DNA from: Desulfobulbaceae bacterium
GTDB lineage: Bacteria; Desulfobacterota; Desulfobulbia; Desulfobulbales; Desulfobulbaceae
Direction of reading: 5' to 3'
Assembly (NCBI GenBank): GCA_011322715.1
Contig: DRLX01000178.1
Coordinates: forward strand, 1-8,825
DNA length: 8,825 bases
The translations under genes and the position numbers were made by a program. Under the pieces are notes generated by a model. The model was not told where the DNA came from and did not search any database. It was given only the letters and a program-made list of their open reading frames with translations. Each line of letters opens with the position of its first letter. Within the stretch, counting starts at the first letter, position 1. Positions 6,334 through 8,825 of the stretch are shown here, one piece after another.

Positions 6334-6972
6334 ATGGCAACCAGTAATTCAGCAAATACATTTGATACCTTTCTTGAGGAGAAATATATTCCGCTTTCAA
6401 CAAAAGCGAAAATTGGTATCGTTATAGTTGCAGTACTCATACCGGTGGCCCTATTCTACTTTCTCTACTTCAAAGCAGAGGCTCAAAAAATCGATAACCT
6501 CGACAGGCAGATTGTTGCCGCCCGCAAGGACCTCAACAGAGCACGCAAAGCCGCCCGTAACCTTCCAAGATATAAGGCTGAAATAGAAAAAACCAAGAAG
6601 GAATTTGAGGAAGCAGCCGTTGTGCTCCCCAAAACCAAAGAAATTCCCAATCTATTACGCTCCATTTCAGATCTCGGCAAGGGAGCGGGCCTGGATTTTC
6701 TCTCATTTAAACCGGGCGCAGAAAAACCAAAAGATTTTTATGCGGAAATCCCAGTGGATATTTCCATCCGGGGCCCTTACCATAATATGGGCTTTTTTCT
6801 TGACCAGGTGAGCAAACTTAACCGCATTGTATCGGTCAATAACATCACCATGGGGTCACCCAAAAAAGAGGGCGGAGAGATGTTGCTCAGTTCAAAATGC
6901 CGCCTGGTTACCTATCGGTTTACTAATACCCAGGCGAAAAAGTCAGGCAAGAAAAAGAAGAAAAAGAGATAA
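6334..6972 (+). CDS. pilO: Type IV pilus inner-membrane protein PilO
   Basis: PilO forms heterodimers with PilN in the inner membrane and contacts PilP in the periplasm. The 212-residue protein has a cytoplasmic stretch (1-26), one membrane helix (27-46), a charged coiled coil (about 48-100) and a C-terminal ferredoxin-like domain (about 105-200). Blocks typical of the family include the region around IPNLLRSISDLGKGAGLDF. The last eleven residues are almost all lysine (KKSGKKKKKKR, 202-212), an unusually basic periplasmic tail. The start at 6334 is 14 bases after pilN and has no clear Shine-Dalgarno sequence; the usual N-terminal length supports it. It is complete and sits in the canonical position. 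Confidence 0.94.
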   Translation: MATSNSANTFDTFLEEKYIPLSTKAKIGIVIVAVLIPVALFYFLYFKAEAQKIDNLDRQIVAARKDLNRARKAARNLPRYKAEIEKTKKEFEEAAVVLPKTKEIPNLLRSISDLGKGAGLDFLSFKPGAEKPKDFYAEIPVDISIRGPYHNMGFFLDQVSKLNRIVSVNNITMGSPKKEGGEMLLSSKCRLVTYRFTNTQAKKSGKKKKKKR

Positions 6973-6993
6973 CTCCGACCGGGATTTTCCGTC

Positions 6994-7518
6994 ATGTTGG
7001 CAAAAACACGTAAATGCAGCACCTGTTTCTTTATGATTCTCCTCATCGGCGGAGTGATATATTTGCCTGCACAGGCGAAAAATCCACCGGCTGATGTACT
7101 TGAACCGGTTGCTCCTCTTCTTGACCGGGCCGAAGAAAACACGCAACCCTATGAATATGTCCTGGAGGGGAGACCGGATCCATTTGTTCCGTTTATTACG
7201 AAAAAGGCCTCAACTCCCAAACTGAATCCGGATGAAATCATCGATGACGATGTCGAACTCACCGGTATGCGCCAGTTTGAACCGGGACAACTTCGACTGG
7301 TGGCAGTTCTTGAGACCGGAAAGAAAAAAATCGCCATGGTTGAGGATGTTACCGGCAAGGGATATATGCTCAACGAGGGAACTCCTATCGGCAGACACGG
7401 GGTCGTCAGCAAAATCAACCTGCAGCAGGTAGTGGTCACAGAGACAGCTCATACCCGCGCCGGAAAAGAAATTAAAAACACCATTGTTATGCGTCTGAAT
7501 AAAGAGGGAGAACAATAG
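6994..7518 (+). CDS. pilP: Type IV pilus periplasmic protein PilP
   Basis: PilP connects the PilN-PilO pair to the PilQ secretin across the periplasm. The 174-residue length is typical. An export signal (about 1-28) ends in PAQA before K29. A flexible stretch then carries the family motif GRPDPF (59-64), which precedes the compact beta domain (about 89-170) with blocks such as GQLRLVAVL and TGKGYMLNEGTPIG. PilP proteins are usually lipoproteins, but no lipobox cysteine follows the hydrophobic core here; the only two cysteines (8 and 11) come before it. This version therefore looks like a soluble periplasmic protein, or one held by an uncleaved signal anchor. It starts 21 bases after pilO with a weak ribosome site and ends 2 bases before pilQ. 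Confidence 0.93.
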   Translation: MLAKTRKCSTCFFMILLIGGVIYLPAQAKNPPADVLEPVAPLLDRAEENTQPYEYVLEGRPDPFVPFITKKASTPKLNPDEIIDDDVELTGMRQFEPGQLRLVAVLETGKKKIAMVEDVTGKGYMLNEGTPIGRHGVVSKINLQQVVVTETAHTRAGKEIKNTIVMRLNKEGEQ

Positions 7519-7520
7519 AT

Positions 7521-8825
7521 ATGTATCATTTTTCTTTACCAGTTCAACAACGGCTTTATCGACCTCTTTCGTGTAGCCTGTTCCTCTGTATTCTCTGCAT
7601 GCTTCTTGGGTCGTCCGCCTTTGCCGGCGAACAGGCCGGAAAAGAAAAAAATACAATTACGGCGATTGAAAGTACAAGGAATGCAGAGAATGTCATTATT
7701 ACGCTCAAAGGAACAACGGCGCCGAATTATACGGTGTATGAACTGTTCAAGCCGGCACGTATAGTCGTGGATGTCGCGGACACAACCTTCGCCAAAGGAC
7801 TTGCCCTGAATGCACCGGCAAAAAGTCTGGTGAAACTGGAAACCAGTGCAATCAGCGATACCAAGCCGCCGCTGAGCCGTTTCACGTTCACCCTGCCCGA
7901 CTCCCGGCAATTCTCCGTCATTGACAAGGGAAACAATATCATTCTCAGTATTGCCGATGGAACAAAGAGCACCGGCAAAACCGCTGTACCGGTGAAGAAA
8001 GACAAGACTTCCATAGCTATCAATGCGATGAAAGTGGTGCCCAAGCCGGGCGAGACCAGGGTTCAACTCATTGCTTCGGGAAAAGTTTCTTCCTATCATT
8101 ATGATGTCCTCGAAAAAAAGGGAAATACGCCTCCCCGTCTCGTCATCGACGTCAATAATGCCACCGGTGATACCCTTATCAGTAAGCGGCACGTGGGAAC
8201 CTCGCTTGCCGACATTCGCGTTGCCAAGCGTGGAAGTGGACTCCGGTTCGTCTTTGATTCTGCATCGGACACTCTTTTTCCCTTTCAGGTCACTCCGTTA
8301 AAAAACGGCCTTGAAGTGCGTATCCAGGAAAGCGGTAACAACAAAGCCTCGGCAAAGGATGATGTCAGTGCCCTTATCCAGCAAAAGAAGGCCATTGAAA
8401 GTCAACTTCCGACCGTTGATGCCTCCAAAGAGAAAGCCGAAACAATCAACGCCGAATCCGTTGCCTCCTCAATGAAAGACGCCTTTAATTTTTCCGGCTA
8501 CAATAAAGAGCGAATAACCGTTGATTTTTACAAAATAGATCTGCACAACGTCTTTCGGCTTATCCGTGAAGTCAGCAAAATGAATATTATTGTTGATGAT
8601 TCCGTTTCCGGCTCTCTCACCTTGGCGCTTGATGATGTTCCCTGGGATTTCGCCCTTGACATTATCCTTAATCTCAAGGGACTGCAAAAAGAAGAACGAT
8701 TCAATACAATCGTTATTCATCCCAAAAATAAAAAATTTTTCTGGCCGCAGACCGCTGATAATAACCTGAGCTTTGAAACCGACAAAAAGGTGACGGAGCA
8801 GGAGGCCATCCTTATCCAGCAGCAG
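7521..8825 (+). CDS. pilQ: Type IV pilus secretin PilQ, N-terminal part (cut by window edge)
   Basis: PilQ forms the outer-membrane ring through which the pilus passes. The 435 codons present contain no stop; the family usually has about 700-900 residues, so the secretin barrel lies beyond the window. A signal peptide ends at AFA35. Two AMIN domains follow (about 46-144 and 165-270), which bind peptidoglycan in this family. A polar linker (about 271-330) leads to the N0/STN domain (from 331), recognised by DFYKIDLHNVFRLIREVS, NIIVDD and VPWDFALDIIL. The start at 7521 is set by a purine-rich GAGGGAG (7504-7510) 10 bases upstream and by the signal peptide. It follows pilP by 2 bases and is the last pil gene visible. 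Confidence 0.95.
   Translation, partial: MYHFSLPVQQRLYRPLSCSLFLCILCMLLGSSAFAGEQAGKEKNTITAIESTRNAENVIITLKGTTAPNYTVYELFKPARIVVDVADTTFAKGLALNAPAKSLVKLETSAISDTKPPLSRFTFTLPDSRQFSVIDKGNNIILSIADGTKSTGKTAVPVKKDKTSIAINAMKVVPKPGETRVQLIASGKVSSYHYDVLEKKGNTPPRLVIDVNNATGDTLISKRHVGTSLADIRVAKRGSGLRFVFDSASDTLFPFQVTPLKNGLEVRIQESGNNKASAKDDVSALIQQKKAIESQLPTVDASKEKAETINAESVASSMKDAFNFSGYNKERITVDFYKIDLHNVFRLIREVSKMNIIVDDSVSGSLTLALDDVPWDFALDIILNLKGLQKEERFNTIVIHPKNKKFFWPQTADNNLSFETDKKVTEQEAILIQQQ

Overview
This window reads as ordinary chromosomal housekeeping DNA from a Gram-negative bacterium. It is most likely a member of the Desulfobacterota (former Deltaproteobacteria, possibly Desulfobulbales-like). That assignment is an inference from the mix of genes, the mid-range base composition and the type of type IV pilus proteins; no rRNA gene or other taxonomic marker is present. 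There are ten protein genes: nine complete and one cut by the right edge. I see no RNA gene, insertion sequence, CRISPR array, phage gene or defence gene.

Left block, rightward (22-1423): sfsA and queC overlap by 8 bases and are probably translated together. SfsA is a nuclease-fold DNA-binding protein of unclear role. QueC makes preQ0, the precursor of queuosine and other 7-deazapurines.

Middle block, leftward (4335-1435): lepB, pyrB and pyrC are packed with gaps of 12 and 18 bases and look like one operon. LepB is signal peptidase I. PyrB (aspartate transcarbamoylase) and PyrC (class I dihydroorotase) carry out steps 2 and 3 of UMP synthesis. The block converges on queC with only 11 bases between the stop codons.

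Divergent control region (4336-4698): 363 AT-rich bases separate lepB from the pil operon. They hold a good sigma70-type promoter for pilM (TTGACA at 4575) with phased A-tracts upstream. They also hold a perfect 14-bp palindrome at 4487-4500, which lies inside the spacer of a weak candidate leftward promoter for lepB. The lepB leader contains a small GC hairpin followed by U's and a run of twelve U's.

Right block, rightward (4699 to the end): pilM-pilN-pilO-pilP-pilQ in the standard order, with gaps of 2 to 21 bases. This is the alignment subcomplex and outer-membrane secretin of a type IVa pilus machine. PilM is a cytoplasmic actin-like protein that should bind the N-terminal tail of PilN. 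PilN and PilO are inner-membrane coiled-coil partners, PilP links them to PilQ across the periplasm, and PilQ forms the outer-membrane gate. PilQ is truncated after its N0 domain. The clearest departure from the family pattern is a PilP without a lipobox cysteine.

I did not find a convincing undescribed system. The points most worth a second look are the control region between lepB and pilM and the PilP N-terminus.
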